This document shows, piece after piece, positions 1-10,860 of a stretch of DNA of 64,000 nucleotides. The notes below the pieces were generated by a model. The model saw nothing but the letters and a program-made list of their open reading frames with translations. It had not been told where the DNA came from and did not search any database. Every line of letters begins with the position of its first letter. The first letter of the stretch is position 1. The position numbers were made by a program, and so were the translations under genes. Origin of the DNA: Heterocephalus glaber (Eukaryota; Chordata; Mammalia; Rodentia; Bathyergidae); contig NW_004624776.1 of assembly GCF_000247695.1 (NCBI RefSeq), positions 9,296,232-9,360,231 on the forward strand, given 5' to 3'.

Positions 1-224
1 GATTCCATCATGTTCCTCAGCTCCTCTCTAGATTTATTAATCATGCCTTACACTAGGAGCACAATTTCTCCTGTTATCTGAGAAATTATTTCTTATTTCA
101 CTTTTTCCAGATCCTCTTTTGTTGACAGTTCAGTGAGTCCAGGTGGTTGAGTCTCATTTCCCTTTGGGGTTGCTGGAGGTGATGTGGATGTCAGGTTTTG
201 AGACTTATTTACGAGTTTTCTCAT
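1..224 (-). pseudogene. L1 ORF1 N-terminal fragment, broken
   Basis: Translating the minus strand from the ATG at 224-222 gives a Pro/Thr-rich start and then coiled-coil-like blocks including TKEDLEKVK, EIISQITGEIV and SREELRNMME. These resemble the N-terminal coiled-coil region of mammalian L1 ORF1p, the RNA-binding chaperone of L1. At least two in-frame TAA stops interrupt the frame, one just after EKVK and one before GMINK, so it is dead. The window edge truncates it at about residue 75 of a protein that is usually near 340 residues. Confidence 0.65.
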
Positions 225-249
225 TTTGACTGGGGGGCAGGTGAGTGCT

Positions 250-778
250 CTTGGCTCACCTCCTCTGAGCTGGGAGTGGTGGGACAGGGGCCAGGAGTGG
301 TGGTAGGTATGGTAGCCCTTGGAGCGCCTTCCTCTGGGCTGGGAGTGGCAGGAGAGATGATGACCAGGAAGCCTCTTCCTCTGGACAAGAAGCAGTGGGA
401 CGGTGGCTCAGAAGCCCCTATCTCCTGGCCGGGAGTGATGGGACGGATGATGGCCCGGAAGCCCCTTCCTCTAGGCCGGGAGCGGTGGGACAGAAGGTGC
501 CCCAAAAGCCATTTTTTCTCTGGGCTGGGAGCAGTGGGAGGGATGGTGGCCTGGAAGCCCCTTCTTCTGGACCAGGAGCAGTGGGATGGCGGCTCAGAAG
601 CCTCTACTCTGGGCTGGGAGTGGCGTGGCAGGAGGGATGGCGGCCTGGAAGCCCTTTCCTCTGGGCCGGGAGTGGTGGGATGCATGGTGGCCGGGAAGCC
701 CCTTCCTCTGGGCCAGGAGCGGTGGGACAGAAGGCAGCCCAAAAGCCCTTTCCTCTTGGCTGGGAGCAGCAGGAGGGA
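250..778. repeat. GC-rich tandem array, about 48-bp period, about 11 units
   Basis: A unit with the core GCTGGGAGTGGTGGGA, followed by GGAAGCCCCTTCCTCTGG, recurs roughly every 47-51 bp with drift. Alternate units look more alike, for example the GACAGAAGG and CAAAAGCC variants, suggesting a 96-bp higher-order dimer. The period is close to a multiple of three, so long frames stay open on both strands (202 codons plus, 173 codons minus). That is a by-product of periodicity, not evidence of a protein. The array adjoins an L1 ORF1 start on the minus strand, so it is probably that L1's repeated 5' UTR. Confidence 0.8.
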
Positions 779-785
779 TTGTGAT

Positions 786-3306
786 TTATTTTTTAGCAGT
801 TTTTAACTTTCTAGTTTTTTAAAACTCAGATTTAGATTTATAATAGTATATAATTCAATTCTTAAAAATATTGTAACATGGCACAATTTGTTCATTGCAT
901 AATTATTCATAACATTAAAAAGTAGAACTTTAACAATAGGACAAGGAACAGGTCATGTGGTTGATGAACGTATTATTGGTTTACTCATGAATGCTACAGC
1001 AATAGGTAGGAATGCTTACGATCAAAGCCAACATTTAGCCATTTTGATGGATGGCTATTTATGGTCAGGGTCCATTTTGACTAGCTACTACTCATCTCTC
1101 TTGGGTCACTATCTATGCTGTAAAAGGTAAAATATGTTAAATATTATCCTGATAATGATGCCACATTAAATAGGAAAAAACCAAAGTCAAAGTATACTAT
1201 GATTACACTCACAGAGATAAGTATATACCCATGTCTCTCCTAGAACATCTATGTACATACTTATCTATATATGTCTATACATATCTCTATGGATATATAG
1301 GTACACACATATTTAGACATATCTCTATGATTGTAATAGTGTAATATAATTTGATTATGCTTTTATATAGAAAAATACATGTACATATGCAACCAAGGGG
1401 TATAGAATTTCTGGTATTTGTTCCCCTACATTTTAAATTTTCCACAATCTTATAGTAATTTTACAATTTGGGGACTGAATATCAGAATGTCTTATCTTTC
1501 CTGAGTCAGCCACTGTACAATCCTATCCCACCCTTTCAACCCTCCTCCACTCTGCCCATGACAGCATGGTCTCTGAGAAGGCAGTAAAATGTGCTGCTGA
1601 GAGAGGACACTCAATAGCTCTGCTTTGTCTTGGGTGATAAGATCAGTGCATTGTACTTACTGTATGTGTTTCTATTTTGCTAAGAATATTACAAAGTATA
1701 CAGTGATATGGAAAGACCAAATGCTATCAGTCTCTTTTAATGAAATTCTGATCCTCTTACATCCCCCAGTTCACTCATGTCTGTTTTTTCCTATTGAGGT
1801 GCTATAGAAACCCACACATCTTTTCAAGGCTGAAAAAGCATGCTTAGTGCTATCAGAAAGAGTCCAGTTTCATCAAATATAGGTAAAAACCTTTCAAATC
1901 TTATAAACCTTTGTGATGGTATTATATTTTATCTTTATCAACCTTCCTAACCATGAGAATTCATCCAAACAATTCAGAGAAATGAAATTGGAACACTAAA
2001 GATGAGGTCCAGGTTTCCTGTTATAGACCATAAATGCTCAGGATACATTTTATTTCATCAGCAAGAGGCGGCATCAGTTAAACTTACCATCTGTTCAACT
2101 TACCATGCAGAAAGGCACTATTTTAATGTAACTTACATCTTGTGTTAACAGCTATTTTTCCTCCTCTTTTTGAAGTGATTGGGTTCCTAACAAGTTGTAG
2201 ACTCAGAATATAAGCAAAAACAAAAGGTTATAAACTGTGAAGCAGAATCACTGATAAAACAGAATATTTCACTATGTAATAGTTAACATGTGAAATGCAG
2301 TCCAGCTCAACCATATTAAATAATTTCAAGTTGTATAAATCTGTAAAACAATTACATAAGCAAAGATATAGCACATGTTATGATGACAGGCAATTCGAGT
2401 TATTTTCCTGCACTACTTCTATTGAAGTTTCAAGTAGTATCTCAATATTTTGGCTTTTTGTCTGGTATTCTAATAACTGTGCAGAAATTCCATTTGGCAC
2501 TATAACTGCAAAAGTATATTAGTTATGAAATTGATTCCCAACACATTGTGTTATGGGAGGGGCAACAGTCAATTGATTTAGGCAGTGGCAGGACTTGCTA
2601 TGCTTCATAATGCACAAGATGATGGCCTATTGATTTGTTTCTATTTCCAGTTAGACTATGACCTTAAGCAATATCATAGGAAAGATATGTTAGATGGCTT
2701 TATGGATCAATTTATGGTGTTTTCAATACCCGAAAAGCATTTGCAAATTGAAGAGTAAGCAAACAACTGAGTTCAGATATCTTAAAATAATAATAGTTCA
2801 TGACAGAAATTCAGAGTTTAAAACTAATTTTCCCATGAGTATTACATATCCTCAATAACAAATTTACTTTCTATAAAATCAGTCTACAAAATGTAGTAGT
2901 ATTTTGTTTTCTCTAATTTTGGTAGTCAGTGACTAGTGAGTAATGTGAAAAAAAATCCAGATTTGAACAACATAGTATTAAAGAAATTGAATCCAATATT
3001 TTGAGTATTCCTCTATTCATCACCTCAGAGCCTTCTAAATAGAAAAACTGTTTTAGGTAATCATGGCTGAATTTTTCTTCCAGCTACCTTAATACCATTA
3101 TGACCCTTAAAATGTTTTTAACTGAGTACTGGGGAGAACAGACTGGTAATCGTGCTCTATCCTTCTTTCCATTACACCAAAAGAAACTGGGAGGATTTAA
3201 AATGTTAAAAAATGTGGTGTCACCTGGTTCTTTTCAACCGAACTAGAGCAGGTGATGGATATGCTAAATTCATTGGTTTATTATACAATGTATACATGTA
3301 TCAAAA
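786..3306. other. AT-rich intron-like sequence, nothing recognised
   Basis: No supported gene or repeat was identified. Open frames are under 80 codons and look random. 1190-1340 is rich in ATATCTCTATG/TACATA-like words, a degenerate AT microsatellite. Confidence 0.5.
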
Positions 3307-3320
3307 TGTTATGGTTTATA

Positions 3321-3404
3321 GGAGCTGGAGATTTAGCTCAGTGGCACTGTGCCTGCCTCCCAAGTGCAAGGTCCTGAGTTCAATCCCCAGTACTGAAAAA
3401 AAAA
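3321..3404 (+). mobile_element. ID-type tRNA-derived SINE
   Basis: Starts GGAGCTGGAGATTTAGCTCAG, with a GAGTTCAATCCCCAGTACTG B-box region and an A9 tail. A perfect 13-bp duplication, GTTATGGTTTATA, flanks it at 3308-3320 and 3405-3417. The insertion lies within the first bases of the MaLR 5' LTR, so it is younger than that LTR. Confidence 0.9.
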
Positions 3405-4297
3405 GTTATGGTTTATATCTAAAATGTCCCCCTAGAAGTTTCATGTTCAGAGGCTGGTTGGAAGGGAGGGTCACTACGGACATGATTTCAAAGGATGTAT
3501 TCTCATTCTTGGCTCCGCCCTTCCTTCTTTGTTTCCTGGCTGCCATGCAGTGAACAACTTTCCTTCACTGTTCCATTTGTACCTTAGAGCTAGCCTGAAC
3601 TGAATCCTCTCAAAATTGTGAGCCAAAGTAAATCCTCGTTTATGTTATAGGTGTCAGTATTTTGCCCTAGCAATGGGAAACTGACTAATGCAGAAAAGTG
3701 GCACCAATGGTGGGGTTCAGAAGCTTTTGGAACTAGTTTTCAGGAGGCATGTGTAAAGGTTTGGAGATACTGACTAGAGAAGCCCTAGAGTGCTAAGCTG
3801 AGCTTGATGAGAAATTCTGATTTGAGCTCAGAGGACCAGAATGCTGACAGGAAAGCAGATGGGAAAGGCCAGGATCAGAAGGTTTCAGTTAGGAATGAGG
3901 ACTTCATTGGTAGTGAAGTCCCTTTACAAGGACTAGAGGCCATGTGTATTATACCCTGACAGAAAATTTGTCGTTCTGCTAATGTCTTGAGATTTTTATG
4001 AGAGACTGAGATTAAAGGTGGTAGACAAAATAATCTGGCAGAGGAAATTTCAAAGCATCCTAATGTTTAGGCTGTGGCATGGGTACTCCTGGTTGCTTTT
4101 AGCCAGATTTACAGAAGCAGATTAATCAGGGGCAAAAAACATATGTGAAAAGTTTGCAGCTTCATCAGAAAGGAAGCACCTGCAAATTTGGGGCAGAGGA
4201 GAACATGGTTGCTGAAAAGATTAACATCAATAAGAAGTCAAATACTCTGCATCAGAACAATAGGAAAGATGGCTTCAAGCATTTCAGAAATCACCAA

Positions 4298-4373
4298 GAT
4301 TCTACGCTTCACTGGCTCAAGGGTGCAAAATTGTATCCTTCACTGGCTCAAGATTCTACCCTTCACTGGCTCT
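4298..4373 (+). repeat. Short imperfect tandem repeat inside the MaLR internal region
   Basis: The word CTTCACTGGCTC occurs at 4307, 4338 and 4361, with partial copies of ATTCTAC upstream of the first and third. It is a local duplication in the otherwise unique internal sequence. Confidence 0.7.
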
Positions 4374-5505
4374 CTCCTTTCATTTGAGAAGAGAGTCATT
4401 GTGATGTCTGCTTGAGAAGGATCACCTAGGGAATTCATTCTCTGGGATTCATTTCACTGTGCTCAGGTATCCAGATACTCAGACTTCTATAGCAATGATC
4501 AAAGGGAGCCTATCTACCGCTCAAGCTGGTGTAGACCTTAGCATCATCCACATGGTGCCTGTTTTTCAGGCACATAGAGTACAAGAGTTATGGGGTCATG
4601 AAGGCTTTCACTCAGATTTGAGAGGAAGGCCTGAGAGGCCCAGCAGTGTATTCCTGAGATGTCAGTGCAAAGCACTGTGAGAGTTAAGCTGAAAATGCAA
4701 CAGAAAGCCCAGGAAGTTGGACATACCGGAACATCGCCAAGAAAAGTTGCAGGCAGTGAGTAGAGTCAGTCCAAGAAGCTATAAGGGTTATAGCAGCAAA
4801 ATCGTAGGATAGGGGCAAAGCTGCTCAAGCCCTTTGGAACTGACATATCACCTCATCCTTCCCCAGGTAATGGACATGCAACAAACTACAGAATTTAATG
4901 TTTGTTGTGTTGAGTTTTGATCTTGCTCCATTCCAATTTCTGTCTGTACCACTATTCCTCTTTTTTGGAATGGGAATGTTTACCTTGTGCCATGGTATGT
5001 AGAAAATGTTTGAGGTTCTTTTTGATGTTTACAATGGCTCACAACCAAGAGTCTGCCTTGAGTCTCAGAGGAGACTTTTGCACTGGACTTTTCATCGATG
5101 CTGGAACTTTAAGACTTTGGTAACTCTTAGAGATGGACTAAATGCATTTTGCATAATGATATGGACATAAGCCTTTTGGGGACTGGGCATGGAATGTTAT
5201 GATTTTGATCTAAAATGTTCCCCAAAAAGTCACATACAGAGGTGAGGCCTGGATGGAAGTGGTGAATCACTGGGGCAGGCATGATTTGGAAGAGTGTATT
5301 CTGTCCCAGGCTCCTCTCTTCTCTCTCTGTCTCCTAGCTACTATATCTTTTTCTCTGGCAGGCCCTTCTACCATGTGGTTCCTGCCTTGGAGCTGACTAA
5401 TCATTAACTAAATCTTTTAAAAACTATGAACCAAAATAAACTTCTCTTCCTTTAAGTTACAGGTATCAGATATTTGGTCTTAGCAACTGGAAAGTGACTG
5501 ATACA

Positions 5506-6340
5506 TAAAACATCACACTGTGTCCCACAAATATGTCAATTACAAGCAAGAGAAAGAAAAGAAATAGAAAGAGAAGTGGAGAGAAGCAGAGGGAAGGGTA
5601 GGGGTACCAGAGCTCACTCAGCAAGTACTAACAGGAGAGCCAGAGAAGAGCCAGAGTGGGACTGAGCCTGTGGCAGTCCAGTACAAGTGGCTAGCTGGGG
5701 TCAGCACCAATAAGGACAACTCCATTGCCAGGCATCTTTCCTTTCTGGAGATAATAGCAAACAATGGAAAACGGTTGTGATGGAGGGGTCTCCTGGCCCC
5801 GTGTAAAGTATGTGCATCTCTAAGACTGTATAATAAGAGCTAAGAAGGTTGAGAGATGGTAACAGAGCACAGGTTGTAACCAAAAGCCAGAAAGGGAGAG
5901 TGGAATTTGCTAATTTGTTTCCAGCATCATGTATTTGTAGGTGGCTGGTTAAAAATGATTGGTTATTTCTCTCAGGTGAGTTTTTTCCAGCTACTGGGGT
6001 TTTCTCAGGCTGCTAGCAGGTTAAAAGCAATGATAGGGTGATTGCCCTGTCTTGTCTCCACTGCAATTCATTGTACTGCATTCAGGTGTCAGGACCTAGA
6101 AGAACTGCTGCTTTGTTAATGTCTTGCAAATGTACAGACAAAGACCCAGCAACCACAGATACATACTGTGTGTAAACCTAAAGTTTGGAAAGGTTAGAGC
6201 TTTCTTCCTGGTCACACAAACTATCAGTTTCCTAAATCTATCAAATGTATTCTTTTCATGCATTCAGCCCCCACATAAGAAAACTGAAAAACTCTTTACC
6301 ATACGCACTTTTATAAACTCCTCTCTATCTATGGCAGACA
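5506..6340. other. Unassigned intronic sequence
   Basis: No gene or repeat was identified with confidence. 5540-5660 is purine-rich (AAGAGAAAGAAAAG-like). Open frames are short and lack recognisable motifs. Confidence 0.4.
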
Positions 6341-6790
6341 GTCTCTAGAAGGGCACCCAACCATCCCCACTTCCTGCCATTCCCATGTGTGAACCCTCAT
6401 TTTGAGATTGGGCTGGACTTATGGAAGATCTTAACAAATATAGCAGAAGACAGTGGAATGCTGAGATGACTGTTCTGAAATAAGGCTAAGGAAGACTGTG
6501 GTTTCCATCTTGGGGCTGGCTATCTTTCTCTCTTTCTGATTTAATTCTGAGGGAAGCCAGTTGCCATGTCATGAGACATCCCTGTGGAAGAGTACATGTA
6601 GCTGAGAAAGGTTTCTGACAAGCAGAAAATGAGCAACTGAGGAGGCCTTCAGTCCAAAGCCTCCCAAGGAACTAAATCCTACCAATAGTCAGAAGAGCAA
6701 GCTTAAAAGTGGATCCTCTGTTAATGCAGCCTGCCTGAGTCTACTGCCCTGCCTGACAGTTTGTCTGCAATCTCATGAGTCTGAGTCAGA
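6341..6790 (+). mobile_element. Possible MLT1-like MaLR LTR relic
   Basis: The order of motifs resembles the MLT1 LTR family: GGGCTGGACTTATGG, GGGAAGCCAGTTGCCATGTC, then a GAGCAACTGAGGAGGCC block. The match is by eye to remembered family features only, and both ends are unclear. Confidence 0.35.
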
Positions 6791-6882
6791 GACAATCAGC
6801 TAAATTACACTAGGATTCATGACCCTAAAATCTGTGTGAGATAACAAATGGTTGTTTTTTAAGAAACAAGGTTTGGGGTAAA

Positions 6883-6961
6883 TTTTTTCAGTGCTGGAGG
6901 TCAAACCCAGGGCTTTGTACATGTTAGGCAAGTGCTCTAGCACTGAGCTATACCCCAGCCC
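6883..6961 (-). mobile_element. ID-type SINE, older subfamily
   Basis: On the plus strand it reads CAGTGCTGGAGGTCAAACCC, then GGCAAGTGCTCTAGCACTGAGCTATACCCCAGCCC, the complement of a classic ID core with the GGTAGAGC-type anticodon arm. This differs from the GTGGTTCC type that dominates the window. Confidence 0.8.
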
Positions 6962-7669
6962 AAGTTCTGGGGTATTTTGAAGCTTAGCAGTAGAGGCTAG
7001 AGGATTTTTCCAAGTCATACATTTATCAGCCTCCTAAGACCAGTAGGTACTTTTCCTGCATGTATTAGGCATTCCAGATTATTTTTAATGAAATAGTCTT
7101 TAAACATACTTTTAAGAAACTCCTCTGTATCCTAATTGCTCAGTTCTTATTATGGTGAGTTTCAGAACTATTTTTGAAGGAAAACTGATTGGAAATCATT
7201 ACTATAAATTTAAGCACGGGAATATTAGTGCTGTACATACAAAAATCTCAAATATTATATAACCAGGAACACAGAAGGGTCTGGTTTCAGTTTTGGAGTC
7301 TGAAAGATACCTGTGACTACATAAATTATACACAGCTTTCATTTTATTAACTATTATTTTTTAAGGAGAGAAATTGACATGTGGATATTGAAAGGTGCCA
7401 ACCATTAATTTAACTGAATACACACTATAGCCTTAGTAGATGAACATTATTTTCTTCTGAATATATTTCATTGATGGTTAATGAATGTGTCTTAGAATCA
7501 ACTGCACAGAAGATTCAGCTTTGGCCCTGTGATTTCTAGCCTTTAGTTGAATTTCTTTTACATATTATCAGTACCACTGCCACCTTTCTACACAAGACTA
7601 TTTGCAACAATAATTGCTACCAGCTAGTCCTTGGTTTGATATCTCATTGGACTTTTTTCCACTGTGATT
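6962..7669. other. Unassigned intronic sequence
   Basis: AT-rich, with no gene or repeat recognised. Confidence 0.4.
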
Positions 7670-7990
7670 GAAAACTGAACCGCTGTGGAAATCAGTATGG
7701 AGATACCTCAAAAAGCTAGGATCAGAGGTCTCATTTGACCCAGCTATTTTCCTACTGGGTATCTTCCCAAAAGAATTAGGAGAATCATATCATATATGTG
7801 CACCATGTTCATAGCAGCAGTTTATAATAGCTAAAACTTGTAAACAAGCCAATTGCCCATCAACTGGAGACTGGATGAAGAAAATGTTTTCTGTTTTTTG
7901 GGTTTTTTTTAATAAAACGGAGTACTACTCAGCCATAGAAAATGAGAAATTAGAGACTTATAGCTGAATGGATGCACACTGAAGTGATAC

Positions 7991-8077
7991 CCTTTTTTTT
8001 TTTTTTTGGTACCGGGGATCAAACTCAGGACCCTGTGTTTTCGAGGCAGACGTGGCACCACTGAGCTAAATCCCCAG
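7991..8077 (-). mobile_element. ID-type SINE inside the L1 3' end
   Basis: A T-run is followed by GGTACCGGGGATCAAACTC and ends CTGAGCTAAATCCCCAG. The target duplication is TGAAGTGATAC at 7980-7990 and TGAAGCAATAC at 8078-8088. It postdates the L1. Confidence 0.9.
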
Positions 8078-8212
8078 TGAAGCAATACTCTTAAGTGAAA
8101 TAAATAGGACACGTGTAAATACCGAATAGTTTCTCTGGTGTGAGAAACTGAAAGTGTAAATAAGGATCAAAAGGCATAATTGATATTGTGAAATAGGAAG
8201 AAAAGGTCCAAA

Positions 8213-8233
8213 GGGGAAGGGGAAGTGGGAGGG
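8213..8233 (+). other. G-quadruplex motif in the L1 3' UTR
   Basis: Four G-runs (GGGG, GGGG, GGG, GGG) separated by AA, AAGT and A fit the canonical G3+N1-7 pattern. They lie in the purine tract of the L1 3' UTR. A longer version occurs at 31364-31391. Confidence 0.7.
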
Positions 8234-8459
8234 ATTGGATAAAGGAAAGAAGGTAATGGAATTAATATGAGAAAATGAAAAAATAGAAACCAAGTCTTTG
8301 AAAATAGGGAGGGGTAGAGGTGTTGAAGGGAGGGCAGGAGAATGGGGAAAAAATAAGAACCAAGATATATTATGTAAAAGTACAAATTTCCAATGATGAA
8401 TATCATTATACTGTATACCTAAAATGTACCAATAAAATTAATGAAACAAAGAAAACTGA

Positions 8460-9800
8460 TTGCCACAACAATTACTCAAAATTATTTTTGTTCATTCATT
8501 CACTAAACGAACACATTTTGCACACATAATAGATCTTGTACTGTGGTAGGCATGCTGTAAAAATTATCTTTTACCCTTAAAGCAATCCTTTCTACTAAAT
8601 CTCACCAAGAAATATGAACATTACAGACCAAATATCATTAGGCTTCATTCTAATAATTAGTGATATTTGCATAGGTAGTAAGTATCTTTTTTCATTGGAT
8701 AATTTATTTGTCTCAGGTTCCACATAAATAGTTTACTCTTTCCATGTTTACGAACACTAATAAGGAAGACTGATTCAGGGTTTGAAAATGGAAAACATTG
8801 TGTAATTCTAAAATAATGATGGCAGCTGCTAATGTTAGGTATAGGAGGATCTACAGTATGAATTTCTTGGTTATTTTTCTTCAAAATATCTGTTTGAAGA
8901 GCTTAAATCTTTGGATCAGGAAATGAGTATAAATCTGATTTAAATTATAGTGATAGCATCTCAAGATTTAATTCTCAAATTTATTTTTCAAATGATCTTG
9001 TTCTAAATTGAACATGAAGCATGCCCTTTGTAGGTATCAGTATTAAAAACAAGAAATGTAATTTCCCAATTTCTAAAGTTCAGATGCATCCAGAATATTT
9101 CCATCTTGTATTTTACCCTCCAGCCAGGTTAAAGAGTATTTGGAAGTGATGCTTTATTACAAAGGTGTTGGCATGTTACTTGAGAATAAATTTACATAAA
9201 GAATTTTATATACTGAACCAAGATATGTAAAGAACCACCACCACCAATAACAACAAATTTTAAAATAAATGTAGAAGCACGTGTTTATATGACAGTAGGA
9301 GGCACAGCAGGTAAGAGTGTTCTCTTGAGTTGGTTGAACACAAGTTGTCACTTGAGGAAACAACTTCAGCCCAGGTGTTTTTTTTCCATTTGAAGGCATG
9401 TTTTACATTCTACCATGAGTTGGTTGTGCTTGCTTCCAAAACTATTCAGGTCGTTCATGCTTGTTATTATACTTACTCAATTTAACTAAAATATAACACT
9501 GAAATATAGGCGCACAAATTTCTATGAAGAAGAGGTTGAGTGCTTTGCAAAGATGTAACACAGGCAAGAAGCAGGTAAAAGTTTCTAGGAATCTTGTAAG
9601 TTTGTAAGAAAGCAAAGGTGAGTTGTGTAACACATTACTTTGAAGTATGTTTTTTCTACTCACATTACTTCAGACATGTCTTTATAAGCTTCCTTAGCTA
9701 AAAAGAAACCTGAAATGGAAATTATAAATGGCCTTGGTTTCACAATGTTGATACAGTCATATTTATAAACTTTAAGTTAAAATATTTACTTTTGCTTTTC
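8460..9800. other. Unassigned intronic sequence
   Basis: No repeat or gene recognised. It holds a tiny (CCA)n at about 9236-9246. Confidence 0.4.
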
Positions 9801-9810
9801 TTTAATTCTT

Positions 9811-9893
9811 TTTTTTTTTGGAACCGGGGATCAAACTCGGGTCCTTCCACATGCGAGGCAGGTGGCGGAACCACTGAACTAAATCCCCGGCCC
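9811..9893 (-). mobile_element. ID-type SINE
   Basis: A T-run, then GGAACCGGGGATCAAACTCG, ending CTGAACTAAATCCCCGGCCC. A perfect duplication TTTAATTCTT lies at 9801-9810 and 9900-9909, with a few Ts between the right copy and the SINE. Confidence 0.9.
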
Positions 9894-10109
9894 TTTTTGT
9901 TTAATTCTTATAGTAATTATTATATTATTATTGCTATTGTGTGTAATCTTTGATAAATGTTGACATCATAACAATAAAGAGCAACCTAATAAAGACAGTC
10001 CTCTTTTGAAGCCATCCAATAACTTCCAAGGATGCAACCAAGAGTGTCAAGAGAAATGGATAACCTTTCAAAATTATTTCTCTTAAATGTGTTCTTTACT
10101 AGGATATCT

Positions 10110-10690
10110 CTAGTATGCTGACTGGAAGACAGACTCTAAAGTGTGATCCCACTTTCTATAATATCAGGCTCCTAGGGTTTATAGCCTACATAATCTCCTT
10201 ACCTTGAGCACAGGTGGGACCTGTGACTTACTTAAAACCAACAGAACATAGCAAAGGTGGTGGAGTATCACTTCCGTGGTTAGATTACATACATATTTAT
10301 CTATTGGAATGAGAGATTTCACTCACACTAATTTCAGAAAGGAAGAGATTAAGGAAGCCCATGTGGCAAGGAACTATGAGTAACCCCTAAGAACTACAGG
10401 TGGTGCTAGGAGCTGAGGGTGGCCTCCAGATGACAATAAACTAAAAGCTGGGGCCCTCGGTTACATAATCATAAACAAAGCAATCCTACCAACAACCTAA
10501 GTGAACATAGGAATAGATTCTTTCCCAGTTGAGACACTAGATGAGGATGCACACAGTCACACAGCAGCCTGCAGAGGCCCCATGCAGAGGCCCCAAGACA
10601 CCATGCTCAGACTTTTGACACAGGGAACTGAAGGATAATGTATGTGATTTTAAGCCACTGAGTTTGTGTAACTGTTACACTAGAAAACTT
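10110..10690 (+). mobile_element. MLT1-like MaLR LTR relic
   Basis: Holds the MLT1 pattern: GTGGGACCTGTGACTTACTT early, an AGCCCATGTGGC block mid-way, and the diagnostic tail GATTTTAAGCCACTGAGTTT before TGTAACTGTTACA. It is heavily diverged and the left end is uncertain. Confidence 0.6.
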
Positions 10691-10726
10691 ATACAATTAC
10701 TTTTTCATAGTTAAATTTGTTTCTTT

Positions 10727-10860
10727 CCCTCACACTGGACTGTGAGCTACTTTAAAGGCAAAAACAGTGTCTTGATTTACTTTCCCTCTGCCATTTAGCA
10801 AACTGGTCTGAAACACAGGTAGTCAGTAAGTGAACAGAGTTCAGCAAATGGTTGAATGAA
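10727..10860 (+). mobile_element. LINE-2 3' end fragment
   Basis: GGACTGTGAGCTACTTTAAAGG, then CAGTGTCTTGATT and a GAATGAA end match the conserved L2 3' terminal pattern. Confidence 0.6.

Larger units (their letters stand above)
1..785 (-). mobile_element. 5' end of an L1 element (5' UTR plus start of ORF1)
   Basis: Read on the minus strand, this is the head of an L1. An ATG at 224-222 opens an ORF1-like frame, and a GC-rich tandem array stands upstream of it as the 5' UTR. The L1 5' end lies near 785, where GC-rich sequence changes abruptly to AT-rich intron. The rest of the element runs off the left edge of the window. The L1 call rests on the ORF1 peptide; treating the array as its 5' UTR is inferred from position. 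Confidence 0.65.
3307..5505 (+). mobile_element. ERVL-MaLR endogenous element, LTR-internal-LTR
   Basis: Two related LTRs face the same way. The 5' LTR is 3307-3692, starting TGTTATGGTTT and ending near ACTAATGCA, with a SINE inside. The 3' LTR is 5195-5505, starting TGTTATGATTTTGATC. Both carry the MaLR hallmarks: TCTAAAATGT near the start, a GGCTCC block mid-way, GAGCCAAAGTAAA or ACCAAAATAAA near the end, then CTGA-TA. Flanks CAAAA/TAAAA look like a 5-bp target duplication with one change. The roughly 1.5-kb internal part has no intact frame and matches the non-autonomous MaLR internal pattern. It is related to the minus-strand element at 55083-56957. Confidence 0.75.
7679..8450 (+). mobile_element. 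5'-truncated L1, 3' end only
   Basis: Starts with the typical L1 post-ORF2 text (CCGCTGTGGAAATCAGTATGG, then the CTACTCAGCCATAGAAAATGAG block). It ends with a purine-rich 3' UTR and CCAATAAAATTAATGAAACA. GAAAACTGA at 7670-7678 and 8451-8459 is a likely target duplication. The 3' UTR is the same family as those at 31353 and about 52600. Confidence 0.85.

Noticed and set aside
198..806. 202-codon open frame on plus, with 173- and 129-codon frames overlapping
   Set aside because: It lies in a GC-rich tandem array whose period is near a multiple of three. Frames are open on both strands, with no splice or start context.
1190..1340. Possible regulatory palindromes in ATATCTCTATG words
   Set aside because: Simple AT-rich sequence with drifted repeats; no defined symmetry or partner.
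3321..3404. tRNA gene-like sequence, also at every other ID element
   Set aside because: The A- and B-box text is present, but the tRNA fold is lost and each copy has an A tail and target duplication, so these are SINEs.
3212..3553. 113-codon plus open frame
   Set aside because: It spans a SINE and an LTR; the peptide is a chance translation of repeats.
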